From Halospina sp040196175 (GTDB taxonomy: Bacteria; Pseudomonadota; Gammaproteobacteria; Pseudomonadales; Oleiphilaceae), in NCBI RefSeq assembly GCF_040196175.1, contig NZ_JBEFNF010000001.1, positions 186,001-250,000 of the forward strand: DNA of 64,000 nt, in the 5' to 3' direction. The notes under the pieces were generated by a model. That model was not told the DNA's origin. It worked only from the letters and a program-made list of their open reading frames with translations, and did no database searches. Position numbers and translations under genes: made by a program. Within the stretch, counting starts at the first letter, position 1. Each line of letters starts with the position of its first letter. Below, piece by piece: positions 9,037 through 16,777 of this stretch.

Positions 9037-10137
9037 ATGGATTCGGAACAGATTGATGCAGTTGTTATTGGTGGCGGCGTTATAGGGCTGTCTGTAGGTC
9101 GGGCGCTGGCCAGGGCCGGGCATGAAGTGCTGGTTCTGGAGCGTCATGCTCACCCCGGCGAGGAAACATCCGCGCGCAACAGTGAGGTCATACACGCAGG
9201 AATCTATTATTCCCCTGGCTCACTGAAGGCAGAGCTGTGCCGCGAAGGGCGTGATCGGTTGTATGATTACTGTGAGCGTCATGGCGTGGCGTACAGTCGT
9301 TGTGGTAAATGGCTCGTTGCGGTAAGCGAGGATAAGATACCGGCGCTGGAACAGCTGCGGTGCAATGCTGCCAACAATGATGTGACCCTGAACTGGCTGG
9401 GTGCATGGGAACGCCAAAAGGAACCCGCGCTGAAGGCCGCTGCGGCCTTGGAATCGCCCATGAGTGGCATTGTGGATTCGCACGCCTATATGCAGGCCCT
9501 TTTGGGGGACTTGGAAGCCCACGGCGGTTGGCTGGTACGCCGGGCGCCGGTAGAGCGGATCGAGAGCGTGCAGGGGCGCCACTGGATCCAGGTGGGGGGC
9601 GACGTGCCCTGTGAGCTCAGTGCCGGCATTGTGGTGAATGCTGGCGGTCTGGGTGCGGTGGCGTTGGCGCGGCGATGGCAGGGGCTGGCCCCGGAGGCCA
9701 TTCCGTCGCAGTGGTTCAGCAAGGGGCACTATTTCGCCTACAATGGTCGCCATCCCTTTCAGCGCCTGATCTACCCTTTGCCGGGCGCCGGCGGTCTTGG
9801 TGTGCATCTGACCCTCGATATGGCAGGCCAGGCGCGGTTCGGCCCGGACGCCCACTGGGTGGAGGCACTTGAGACCGCCGTGCCTGAGTCACTGGCACCG
9901 AGTTTTGTCAGCGCCGTGCAGCAATGGTGGCCAACGCTGGATCCCGCGCGTCTCACACCCGCCTATGCCGGCATCCGGCCGCGCATTCACGGTCCCGGCG
10001 ACGCGCCAGCCGATTTCATCATCCAGGGGCCCGAGGAACATGGATTGGCGGGTGCAGTGAACCTGTTTGGCATTGAGTCGCCTGGCCTGACGGCCTCTCT
10101 GCCCCTGGCTGACAGGGTTGTCAACTGCCTGATCTAG
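9037..10137 (+). CDS. FAD-dependent oxidoreductase, L-2-hydroxyglutarate oxidase-like
   Basis: A 366-residue flavoprotein of the DAO / L2HGDH family. The N-terminal dinucleotide-binding motif is VVIGGGVIGLSVGRALARAGH, followed by the conserved TSARNSEVIHAGIYY segment (about residues 45-60) and the C-terminal GAVNLFGIESPGLTASL FAD-contact region. Family members oxidise L-2-hydroxyglutarate or related 2-hydroxy acids to 2-oxo acids with electrons going to the respiratory chain; the exact substrate here cannot be read from sequence. The ATG at 9037 is preferred over a TTG two codons upstream. It ends three bases from the comF stop. Confidence 0.87.
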   Translation: MDSEQIDAVVIGGGVIGLSVGRALARAGHEVLVLERHAHPGEETSARNSEVIHAGIYYSPGSLKAELCREGRDRLYDYCERHGVAYSRCGKWLVAVSEDKIPALEQLRCNAANNDVTLNWLGAWERQKEPALKAAAALESPMSGIVDSHAYMQALLGDLEAHGGWLVRRAPVERIESVQGRHWIQVGGDVPCELSAGIVVNAGGLGAVALARRWQGLAPEAIPSQWFSKGHYFAYNGRHPFQRLIYPLPGAGGLGVHLTLDMAGQARFGPDAHWVEALETAVPESLAPSFVSAVQQWWPTLDPARLTPAYAGIRPRIHGPGDAPADFIIQGPEEHGLAGAVNLFGIESPGLTASLPLADRVVNCLI

Positions 10138-10140
10138 CGC

Positions 10141-10887
10141 CTAGGGCGTTCTCGCTAGGGCCCAGACCTCCAGACGCATCACTCCAGCCTGACGCAGGCA
10201 GTGTGCCATTGCTTCCACAGAAGCGCCGGTGGTGACCACATCCTCAATGAGAGCGATATGCCGCGGCAGAGGCGCGCTGCCAGTAACGAAGAAAGCCTGC
10301 TGCAGGTTGCGTGTTCGCTCGGAGCGGGAAAGGCTGGCCTGGGCCTGGTAGCCTGGATGGCGCTGGAGTCGGTCCATCAGTACCGGGACCTGGGTGGCTC
10401 GTGTGAACCAGCCCGCCAGCTCTGCGGTCTGACTGAAGCCGCGCTCGCGCAGCCGCTGCGGGTCCATTGGCGCCGCAATCAGGGCCTGCGGCAGCGGCGC
10501 CGGGGCTCCGGCTGCATGCAGCCAGTTGCGGGCGAGCGCGGCGCCCTGAGCGCGTCTGCCGTGATACTTGTAGTTCTGGATCATGCGGTCCACCGGGCAT
10601 TCATAGCGCCACGGGATCCGGCTCAAATCCTGAGGCGGGTCAGTGCGCTCGCATCGATGACAGAGAGTGGAGCCGCGTTCGCCGATGGACAGTGGCAGGG
10701 CACAGCGCCTGCAGCAGGGCCGGGTTTCTGGAAGGTCCTGCAGACAGGCGCGGCAGAGCCCGCCGCTTTCATCGGGCCCCAGGCAGATGACGCAGCGGCC
10801 GAGGTAAAACTGGCTTATGCTTGCGCTGTTAACCAAGCTGGTTGCTCTGGTTGACAGTCGTCGGGCCATCCTTATCATGGTTTGCAT
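10141..10887 (-). CDS. comF: ComF family protein (double zinc-ribbon phosphoribosyltransferase)
   Basis: A 248-residue ComF-type protein with N-terminal cysteine pairs (CVIC, CRAC, CCRRC, CHRC) forming zinc ribbons and a C-terminal phosphoribosyltransferase fold ending in LIEDVVTTGAS, the PRPP-binding loop. ComF homologues take part in uptake or handling of transforming DNA in competent bacteria; the enzymatic reaction is not settled. The start at 10887 is supported by a GGAGGTG site about ten bases upstream. With that start, roughly the first 20 codons overlap the bioB promoter and BirA operator. Confidence 0.9.
   Translation of the reverse strand: MQTMIRMARRLSTRATSLVNSASISQFYLGRCVICLGPDESGGLCRACLQDLPETRPCCRRCALPLSIGERGSTLCHRCERTDPPQDLSRIPWRYECPVDRMIQNYKYHGRRAQGAALARNWLHAAGAPAPLPQALIAAPMDPQRLRERGFSQTAELAGWFTRATQVPVLMDRLQRHPGYQAQASLSRSERTRNLQQAFFVTGSAPLPRHIALIEDVVTTGASVEAMAHCLRQAGVMRLEVWALARTP
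10826..10857. promoter_or_regulatory. BirA (biotin repressor) operator of the bio operon
   Basis: Half sites CTGTTAACC (10826-10834) and GGTTGACAG (10849-10857) form a 9-bp inverted repeat, 8 of 9 matching, with a 14-base spacer. This agrees with the proteobacterial BirA consensus TTGTAAACC-N14/15-GGTTTACAA. The right half site contains the TTGACA -35 box of the bioB promoter, so biotin-loaded BirA should block polymerase. The operator also lies within the 5' coding end of the divergent comF gene. Confidence 0.85.
10851..10878 (+). promoter_or_regulatory. Sigma-70 promoter of bioBFHCD
   Basis: A perfect -35 box TTGACA (10851-10856) and a -10 box TATCAT (10873-10878, five of six) are separated by 16 bases. 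Transcription would start near 10885, about 60 bases before the bioB ATG. The -35 box is shared with the right half of the BirA operator. Confidence 0.75.
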
Positions 10888-10943
10888 TACGTCTGGGCAC
10901 CTCCGTGTGGCAGACCATCGATCAGCAGGACAAGGACAAGAGT

Positions 10944-11999
10944 ATGACCGCTTCCGATGCCATCCGTCACGATTGGACCCTGAAGGAGGTCCGCGAGCTT
11001 CTGGATATGCCGTTCAACGACTTGGTATTCCGGGCCCAACAGGCGCATCGCCAGTGGTTCGATCCCAACGAGGTTCAGGTCTCAACACTGCTTTCCATCA
11101 AGACTGGTGCCTGCCCCGAAGACTGCATGTACTGCCCTCAGAGCGGTCACTACAACACCGGTCTTGAGAAAGAGAAACTGATGCAGGTCGAAAAGGTCCT
11201 GGAGCAGGCCAAAGCGGCCAGAGAAAGTGGCGCCACCCGATTCTGCATGGGCGCCGCCTGGCGCAGTCCCACGAAGAAGGATCTGCCGCATGTGCTGGAG
11301 ATGATCCGGGGCGTGAAAGATATGGGGCTCGAGACCTGTATGACGCTGGGTATGCTGACAGAGGATCAGGCCAGTGAGCTTGCGGAGGCGGGTCTGGACT
11401 ATTACAACCACAATCTCGACACCTCAGAACGTTATTACAATCAGATTATTACCACTCGGACCTATCAGGATCGGCTGGATACCCTGGCCAACGTACGCAG
11501 CGCCGGCATGAAGGTCTGCTGCGGGGGTATCATGGGGATGGGCGAGGACGAGGACGACCGTGCCGGGTTGCTGATTCAGCTTGCCAACCTGCCGGACCAC
11601 CCGGAAAGCGTGCCCATCAATATGCTGATCAAGATCCCGGGGACGCCGTTAGAGGACGTTGAGGATCTGGATCCGTTCGAGTTCGTTCGTACCATCGCCG
11701 TGGCGCGCATCCTGATGCCGAAGAGCCATGTCCGCCTGTCGGCGGGCCGCGAGGATATGAACGACCAAATGCAGGCGCTGTGTTTCATGGCCGGCGCCAA
11801 TTCCATTTTCTACGGCGATCAGCTGCTGACCACGGAAAACCCGCAGGCCGAGCACGACCGGGCGCTATTCCGGCGTTTGGGTATTGTGCCCGAGCCGCTG
11901 GCAACGGACCGGTCGGATGAGGACGAAGCCGCAGAGCTGAGCCGTCGCATGGAACAGGAGCGCCAAAGCGCCCTGTTCTACGACGCGGCCAATGCCTGA
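10944..11999 (+). CDS. bioB: Biotin synthase
   Basis: BioB is a radical-SAM enzyme that inserts sulfur into dethiobiotin to form biotin. With the ATG at 10944 (site AAGGACAAG upstream) the protein is 351 residues. The [4Fe-4S] cysteines are Cys57, Cys61 and Cys64 in TGACPEDCMYCPQS, and the family segments MGAAWRSPTKKD, YYNHNLDTS and RLSAGRE follow. An open frame reaches further upstream, but that part would encode the operator region. First gene of bioBFHCD; it overlaps bioF by eight bases. Confidence 0.97.
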   Translation: MTASDAIRHDWTLKEVRELLDMPFNDLVFRAQQAHRQWFDPNEVQVSTLLSIKTGACPEDCMYCPQSGHYNTGLEKEKLMQVEKVLEQAKAARESGATRFCMGAAWRSPTKKDLPHVLEMIRGVKDMGLETCMTLGMLTEDQASELAEAGLDYYNHNLDTSERYYNQIITTRTYQDRLDTLANVRSAGMKVCCGGIMGMGEDEDDRAGLLIQLANLPDHPESVPINMLIKIPGTPLEDVEDLDPFEFVRTIAVARILMPKSHVRLSAGREDMNDQMQALCFMAGANSIFYGDQLLTTENPQAEHDRALFRRLGIVPEPLATDRSDEDEAAELSRRMEQERQSALFYDAANA

Positions 12000-13155
12000 T
12001 TACAACGCGGAGCTTGAAGCGCTGCGCCAGCAGGGGCTGCTGCGGGAGCGCCGGGTTCTGGATTCTGCTCAGGGCCCGGAAATTGTTGTGGATGGCCGGA
12101 GCATGCTGGCCTTCTGCAGCAATGATTATCTCGGACTCGCCAGCCATCCCGGTGTAACCGAGGCGTTTACCCAGGCGGCCCGTGAGTATGGGGTCGGCAG
12201 TGGCGCCTCGCACATGGTTAACGGCCATCACCGGCTCCATCACGAACTTGAACAAGCTGTGGCTGCACACACTGGCCGGGAGTCAGCGGCGCTGTTCTCT
12301 ACCGGATACATGGCCAATCTGGGTGTCATCGCCGCCCTGGCTGGTCGTCACGACGTTATCCTTCAGGATCGTCTCAACCATGCCTCACTGCTGGACGGGG
12401 CCCATCTCGCCGGGGCCCGCCTGAAACGTTATACGCATGCTGACACCCAGGCTGCGGCCCGCATGCTGGAAGGGGAATCACGCTGTGCACTGGTCGCGAC
12501 CGATGGCGTGTTCAGCATGGATGGCGATCTGGCACCGTTGGATGGGCTGTCAGCCCTTTGTCACGAACAGGGTGTACCGCTGATGGTGGACGATGCGCAC
12601 GGTCTGGGCGTACTCGGTAGCAATGGTGGTGGTATTGCTGAGGTTCGCGGACTGGGCCAGTCGGCCGTTCCGATACTGGTGGGAACCCTGGGAAAGTCAC
12701 TTGGTGTTGGCGGGGCCTTCGTTGCCGGTTCCCGGGCTTTCGTGGATTACCTGGTGCAAAAGGCACGAACGTACATCTATACCACCGCCATGCCACCGGC
12801 AATGGCGGCTGCAACCCAGCGCAGCCTGGAGCTGTGCCGGGAGGAGAGCTGGCGCCGTGAACGGCTGGCGAAACTGGTGGCATGGTTCCGGGATGAGGCA
12901 ATGGCACTTGGCTACCGTCTGTTGGAATCCTGGACGCCCATTCAACCGCTTATTGTAGGGCCTTCAGACCGGGCGATGGCACTGAGCGAAGCGCTGGCAC
13001 GACGGGATATTCTGGTGCCGGCGATTCGCCCACCAACGGTACCTCAGGGCGAGGCGCGTCTGCGTTTCACGTTCAGTGCTGCTCATACCGATGAACACAT
13101 GGAGCGGCTGCTGGAAGCGCTCAAGGAAGCACGCAGCGAAACGGGGGCGGCGTGA
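11992..13155 (+). CDS. bioF: 8-amino-7-oxononanoate synthase
   Basis: BioF is a PLP-dependent enzyme that condenses pimeloyl-ACP with alanine to form 8-amino-7-oxononanoate. The 387-residue protein has FCSNDYLGLASHP, the GSGASHMVNGHH substrate loop (residues 69-80), VDDAHGLGVLG, and Lys235 in GTLGKSLGVGG as the PLP-binding lysine. It overlaps bioB at its start and shares a GTGA junction with bioH at its end. No bioA gene (the next enzyme) is present in the operon or window. Confidence 0.97.
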   Translation: MPDYNAELEALRQQGLLRERRVLDSAQGPEIVVDGRSMLAFCSNDYLGLASHPGVTEAFTQAAREYGVGSGASHMVNGHHRLHHELEQAVAAHTGRESAALFSTGYMANLGVIAALAGRHDVILQDRLNHASLLDGAHLAGARLKRYTHADTQAAARMLEGESRCALVATDGVFSMDGDLAPLDGLSALCHEQGVPLMVDDAHGLGVLGSNGGGIAEVRGLGQSAVPILVGTLGKSLGVGGAFVAGSRAFVDYLVQKARTYIYTTAMPPAMAAATQRSLELCREESWRRERLAKLVAWFRDEAMALGYRLLESWTPIQPLIVGPSDRAMALSEALARRDILVPAIRPPTVPQGEARLRFTFSAAHTDEHMERLLEALKEARSETGAA

Positions 13156-13865
13156 GCGCGGTCGTGGTTGTTGGTGGCTGGGGCATTCCGGCCACTGCAC
13201 TCGAGTCACTACTGCCCTCGTCGATAGAGCCCGTGCTGCTGGAGCCAGCATGGATGGCGGCCGGGCATAGCGACTCCCGTTCGGCTCTGGACGCCGCTAT
13301 GGGGTGTGTTCCTTCGGGAACGCCCTGGCTCGGCTGGTCGTTGGGTGGCCAGCTGGCCATGGCAGCCTGGGAACACTTCCCGGAACAGGTAGGTGGGGTC
13401 ATCACACTCTGTTCCTCCCCCTGTTTTCGGGAGGCGCCGGGGTGGCCTATTGGCATGGCGGGTTCAGACTTCCAGGGCTTTCGTGACGGCATGCTGACGG
13501 ATGTGGAACAGACGCTTGGTCGCTTCTGTGCGCTGGTCAGCCAGGGTAGCTCATCTCCCAGACAGGTTCGTCGTGAGCTGCAGGGGCTGGATTGGCCGGA
13601 GCTGACTGGCGATTATAAGCAGGGGCTGGTGAACAGCCTGGAATGGCTGGCTCAGCTGGACCAGCGCCAATCCTGGCAAGAGGCAGGGCCCGGAGCGCTG
13701 CATCTGTTCTGCGAACGCGATGCCTTGGTGAGTGCGACAGTGGCGGAGGCGCTGGGGCTGGCCGACAGCCGCTACCGCCTGGTGGCTGATGCCGGTCACT
13801 GGCCGGGTACAGTGACCGGCCTGACGGAGTGGATCAGTGAGGCTCTGGAGCAGGTGGTTCGATGA
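13152..13865 (+). CDS. bioH: Pimeloyl-ACP methyl ester carboxylesterase BioH-type alpha/beta hydrolase
   Basis: A 237-residue alpha/beta hydrolase between bioF and bioC, where the esterase that frees pimeloyl-ACP from its methyl ester is expected. The nucleophile elbow is GWSLGG with Ser63; probable acid and base are Asp190 (CERDALV) and His216 (DAGHWP). It starts at a GTG that overlaps the bioF stop and ends in an ATGA overlap with bioC. The sequence is divergent from E. coli BioH, so another BioH-equivalent esterase is possible, but the role is well supported by position. Confidence 0.83.
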   Translation: MSAVVVVGGWGIPATALESLLPSSIEPVLLEPAWMAAGHSDSRSALDAAMGCVPSGTPWLGWSLGGQLAMAAWEHFPEQVGGVITLCSSPCFREAPGWPIGMAGSDFQGFRDGMLTDVEQTLGRFCALVSQGSSSPRQVRRELQGLDWPELTGDYKQGLVNSLEWLAQLDQRQSWQEAGPGALHLFCERDALVSATVAEALGLADSRYRLVADAGHWPGTVTGLTEWISEALEQVVR

Positions 13866-14671
13866 ATGCATGGCAGAGCAATCAGATCCCCCGTAAGCGG
13901 GTATCCGATGATTTTGGGGCTGCCGCTGACAGCTATGACGAGGTGGCACATCTGCAGCAGCGTGTGGCGCTGGACCTGATAGCGCGCCTGAAAGTTCCGC
14001 CTGGTGGCACCGGGCTGGATCTCGGCTGCGGCACAGGGTTCAGTCTGCCGCAATTGCAGCAGGAACTGGCTCCGAAGGAACTGATCGCCGCTGATCTGTC
14101 CCCTGGTATGATCGATTATGCTCGAACGCGTCGGGGCGTGGACGCGCGCTGGCTGGTGGCTGATGCTGCCAGCCTGCCACTGGCCTCCGCCAGCCTGGAC
14201 TGGATCCAGTCCAGTCTTATGATTCAGTGGTGCGGGGATACCAGCGCTGTGGCCCAGGAAATGGCCAGGTTGCTCCGCACTGGTGGCGAAGCCCACCTGG
14301 CAACGCTGGTGGATGGAACCCTGACCGAACTGGAAACCGCATGGGCCGAAGCCGATCCAGGGCGACGTCATGTCAACCGTTTCCTGGCTCTCTCTGAGCT
14401 GGAGGCAGGTCTCGCTGCTGGGTTTGAGCGTGTGACCATTGATGTCGAACCACTGGTTCTCTGGTATCCGGATGTGATGGCGCTCCTGAGCGAACTCAAG
14501 ACCCTTGGCGCAAGCTACAAGGATGCCGGTCGCCATCGCAGCGCGCTTGGCCCGGGGCGCCTGAAGGCTATGCGGCGTGCCTATGACCGCCACCGTGATG
14601 CCCGGCATGGTGTGCCGGCAACCTGGCAGGTGGCCTTTGTACGAATGACCGGCCCCAGGCCACAACCTTGA
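13862..14671 (+). CDS. bioC: Malonyl-ACP O-methyltransferase
   Basis: BioC methylates the free carboxyl of malonyl-ACP so that the fatty acid synthase can elongate it to pimeloyl-ACP methyl ester. The 269-residue protein has the N-terminal RKRVSDDFGAAADSYDEVAHLQ signature and the SAM motif GLDLGCGTGF (51-60), with SLMIQWCGD further on. It overlaps bioH by four bases and lies 16 bases before bioD. Confidence 0.94.
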   Translation: MNAWQSNQIPRKRVSDDFGAAADSYDEVAHLQQRVALDLIARLKVPPGGTGLDLGCGTGFSLPQLQQELAPKELIAADLSPGMIDYARTRRGVDARWLVADAASLPLASASLDWIQSSLMIQWCGDTSAVAQEMARLLRTGGEAHLATLVDGTLTELETAWAEADPGRRHVNRFLALSELEAGLAAGFERVTIDVEPLVLWYPDVMALLSELKTLGASYKDAGRHRSALGPGRLKAMRRAYDRHRDARHGVPATWQVAFVRMTGPRPQP

Positions 14672-14687
14672 GAGTCTCCGAAAGCTC

Positions 14688-15389
14688 ATGTCACGACAAT
14701 CCTTTTTCATAACCGGAACTGACACGGACGCCGGTAAAACAGTGGTAACCACAGGCCTGCTGCGTCTTGCTTCCCGCAATGGTCTGCGCACGCTTGCCAT
14801 GAAACCCCTGGCCTCCGGCTGTGACCAGACGGAGGAGGGACTACGTAATGCTGATGCGTTGGCGCTAGCGCAGAGCATGACCGAGCCCATGCCCTATGAA
14901 TCCGTGAATCCGGTTGCGCTGGAACCGGCGATAGCACCGCATGTCGCTGCCCGTGAAGCCGGGCGAGGGGTCAGTGCCGAGCGCTTGGCAGGGTTCTGCC
15001 GGGGGGGCATGACGCGCCCGGCGGATCTGTTTCTGGTCGAAGGCGCCGGGGGCTGGCGTGTGCCCCTCAATGAGCAGGAAAGCTGGAAGGATCTGGTCAC
15101 GGCGCTCCAGCTTCCTGTGATTCTGGTCGTCGGGCTGCGTCTCGGTGCCATTAACCACGCGTTGCTCAGTGCCGAGCTCATCCAACGTGATGGCTGTCGT
15201 CTGGCCGGATGGGTTGCCAACCGCTGCACTCCGGAACCCATGGCCCGGGAAGATGACACTTTCAATACGCTCTGCGAGCGTATGCCGGCCCCCTGCATGG
15301 GCCGTGTGCCTCGGTTGACCTCAGACGACCCTGCCGCCATGGCGCAAGAGGCTTCCCGTCACCTTTCATTGCCGCTGTCAGGGGTGTGA
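14688..15389 (+). CDS. bioD: Dethiobiotin synthetase
   Basis: BioD uses ATP and CO2 to close the ureido ring of dethiobiotin. The 233-residue protein has the P-loop GTDTDAGKT (residues 10-18), the KPLASGC substrate-binding Lys segment and EGAGGWRVPL (the conserved VEGAGG motif). It is the last gene of the biotin operon. No terminator hairpin is evident in the 80 bases that follow. Confidence 0.95.
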   Translation: MSRQSFFITGTDTDAGKTVVTTGLLRLASRNGLRTLAMKPLASGCDQTEEGLRNADALALAQSMTEPMPYESVNPVALEPAIAPHVAAREAGRGVSAERLAGFCRGGMTRPADLFLVEGAGGWRVPLNEQESWKDLVTALQLPVILVVGLRLGAINHALLSAELIQRDGCRLAGWVANRCTPEPMAREDDTFNTLCERMPAPCMGRVPRLTSDDPAAMAQEASRHLSLPLSGV

Positions 15390-15470
15390 GTCGCCTTTGC
15401 TCTGGTTGTTTGAATATTGAACACCGTTGTGATGTAATATTCGTGAACACTCTGGGTATGAGGTGTGCCC

Positions 15471-15737
15471 ATGATCAGTAATTCTCTATCCATTGGCGTC
15501 AACGGCGTTCAGGATGCCCAGCGCGGTATGCAGGATGCGGCCAACCGAATTGCCCGCTCGGGAACTACTGAAACTCCTCCTCAGGAGGCTGCCGCCCCAA
15601 GTGGGGCCAACGCAGGGGAGGATAGCCTGGCGGGTTCCATCCTGGATCTGAAGGCGAATCAGCGGAATGCTGAGGCCTCTCTGGAAGTGGTTCGGACAGC
15701 GGACGAGATGGTGGGGACGCTGCTCGATGAACGTGCC
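15471..15737 (+). CDS. Small flagellar rod/hook C-terminus-like protein
   Basis: An 88-89-residue protein. Its N-terminus (ISNSLSIGVNGVQDAQRGMQDAANRIA) and C-terminus (LKANQRNAEASLEVVRTADEMVGTLLD) resemble the paired helices that flank flagellar rod and hook proteins, with a short Pro/Ala/Gly linker between, as if the central domains were missing. The last three bases before 15741 are the stop codon. A GAGGTG site lies five bases before the ATG at 15471; a GTG two codons upstream is less likely. It sits 21 bases before the SprA-type gene. Function is unknown; the resemblance is by eye. Confidence 0.68.
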
Positions 15738-15758
15738 TGACTCAGGGATGCATTTGCC

Positions 15759-16670
15759 GTGCAGCTTACATCCATCCAGTCCGCGATTAATAATGGCGGC
15801 GGCACTGTAACCCGAAGCGCCGCGACGCCCGGCACGACATCCGGTAGCGTGCCACCGACCAGTACGTCCACCAGCGGTGCTCAGCCATTCTCCGCGCAGG
15901 GCTCTGTTGGTTCTGCCCCTCCCTCAAGGCCGGTCTCTTCCGCTACACGTGGTGCAAGCGGTGGTGGGGTACAGGTTTCGATTAGTGAGCAGGCCCGGCA
16001 GCAAAGCCCGCAGGGCTCAAACCCCAGCGCCGCTGGGGATGATGAGGGGGCTTCAGAGCTCGCTCCGGAAAAGCCGCGCGCTGAGGCCGGCAAGAAACCC
16101 GAACAGGAAGCTGGTGGGCGCGACCGGCAGGAGCCGGACAAAGGCTCCGACGAGTCATCGCCGGCACAGCAGTCGACCGTTCAGGAGCTGCGTCGCCGGG
16201 ATCAACAGGTGCGCCAGCATGAGCAGGCGCATCAGGTGCTGGGTGGCCAGTACGCCGGTGCGGCCACTTACACCTATCAACGTGGTCCGGACGGCCAGCT
16301 CTATGCTGTGGGTGGCCAGGTCTCTATTGATAGCAGCCCGATTCCGGATGACCTCGAAGCCACCATCAACAAGATGCAGACGGTTCGTTCTGCCGCGCTC
16401 GCTCCGGCCGAACCTTCTCCGCAGGATATCAGGGTAGCCCAGGAAGCGACCCGCCAGCTGCTCCAGGCCCGGTCGGAGCTGCGCTCCCAGCGCCAGCAAG
16501 GGGCTGACGCGGGCGAGGGCGAGACCCAGAGCGCCCCAGGTGCAGAGGCCGCGGCATCTGATCGCTCAGGCGGTGATGATGCCCGGATCAGCCTCTTCCG
16601 CAATGTCGATGGCATACCGGCCACGAACTCAACCACCAGCCCAGATTCAGGCCTGCGCGCCACAGCTTGA
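15759..16670 (+). CDS. SprA-related putative metalloprotease
   Basis: A 303-residue protein with a long low-complexity N-terminal half rich in S, G, P, Q and E (residues 15-140) and a conserved core beginning VQELRRRDQQVRQHEQAH. The HEQAH at 154-158 fits the HExxH zinc-protease pattern, and the following GGQYAGAATYTYQRGPDGQLYAVGG region (given here only as a location, about 162-186) matches the SprA-related family I know from proteobacteria. Its substrate is unknown. The GTG at 15759 is the only reasonable start in frame. It is preceded by the small flagellar-like gene. Confidence 0.78.
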   Translation: MQLTSIQSAINNGGGTVTRSAATPGTTSGSVPPTSTSTSGAQPFSAQGSVGSAPPSRPVSSATRGASGGGVQVSISEQARQQSPQGSNPSAAGDDEGASELAPEKPRAEAGKKPEQEAGGRDRQEPDKGSDESSPAQQSTVQELRRRDQQVRQHEQAHQVLGGQYAGAATYTYQRGPDGQLYAVGGQVSIDSSPIPDDLEATINKMQTVRSAALAPAEPSPQDIRVAQEATRQLLQARSELRSQRQQGADAGEGETQSAPGAEAAASDRSGGDDARISLFRNVDGIPATNSTTSPDSGLRATA

Positions 16671-16777
16671 CGATCGCCGAAAAATGCGTCCATGCAGGCG
16701 TTGTCTCTTGACAGCCGGCCCATCCCAAACGTATGTTTCAAACAGCCGTTTAATTATTGGAACCGAGGTACAACGCC

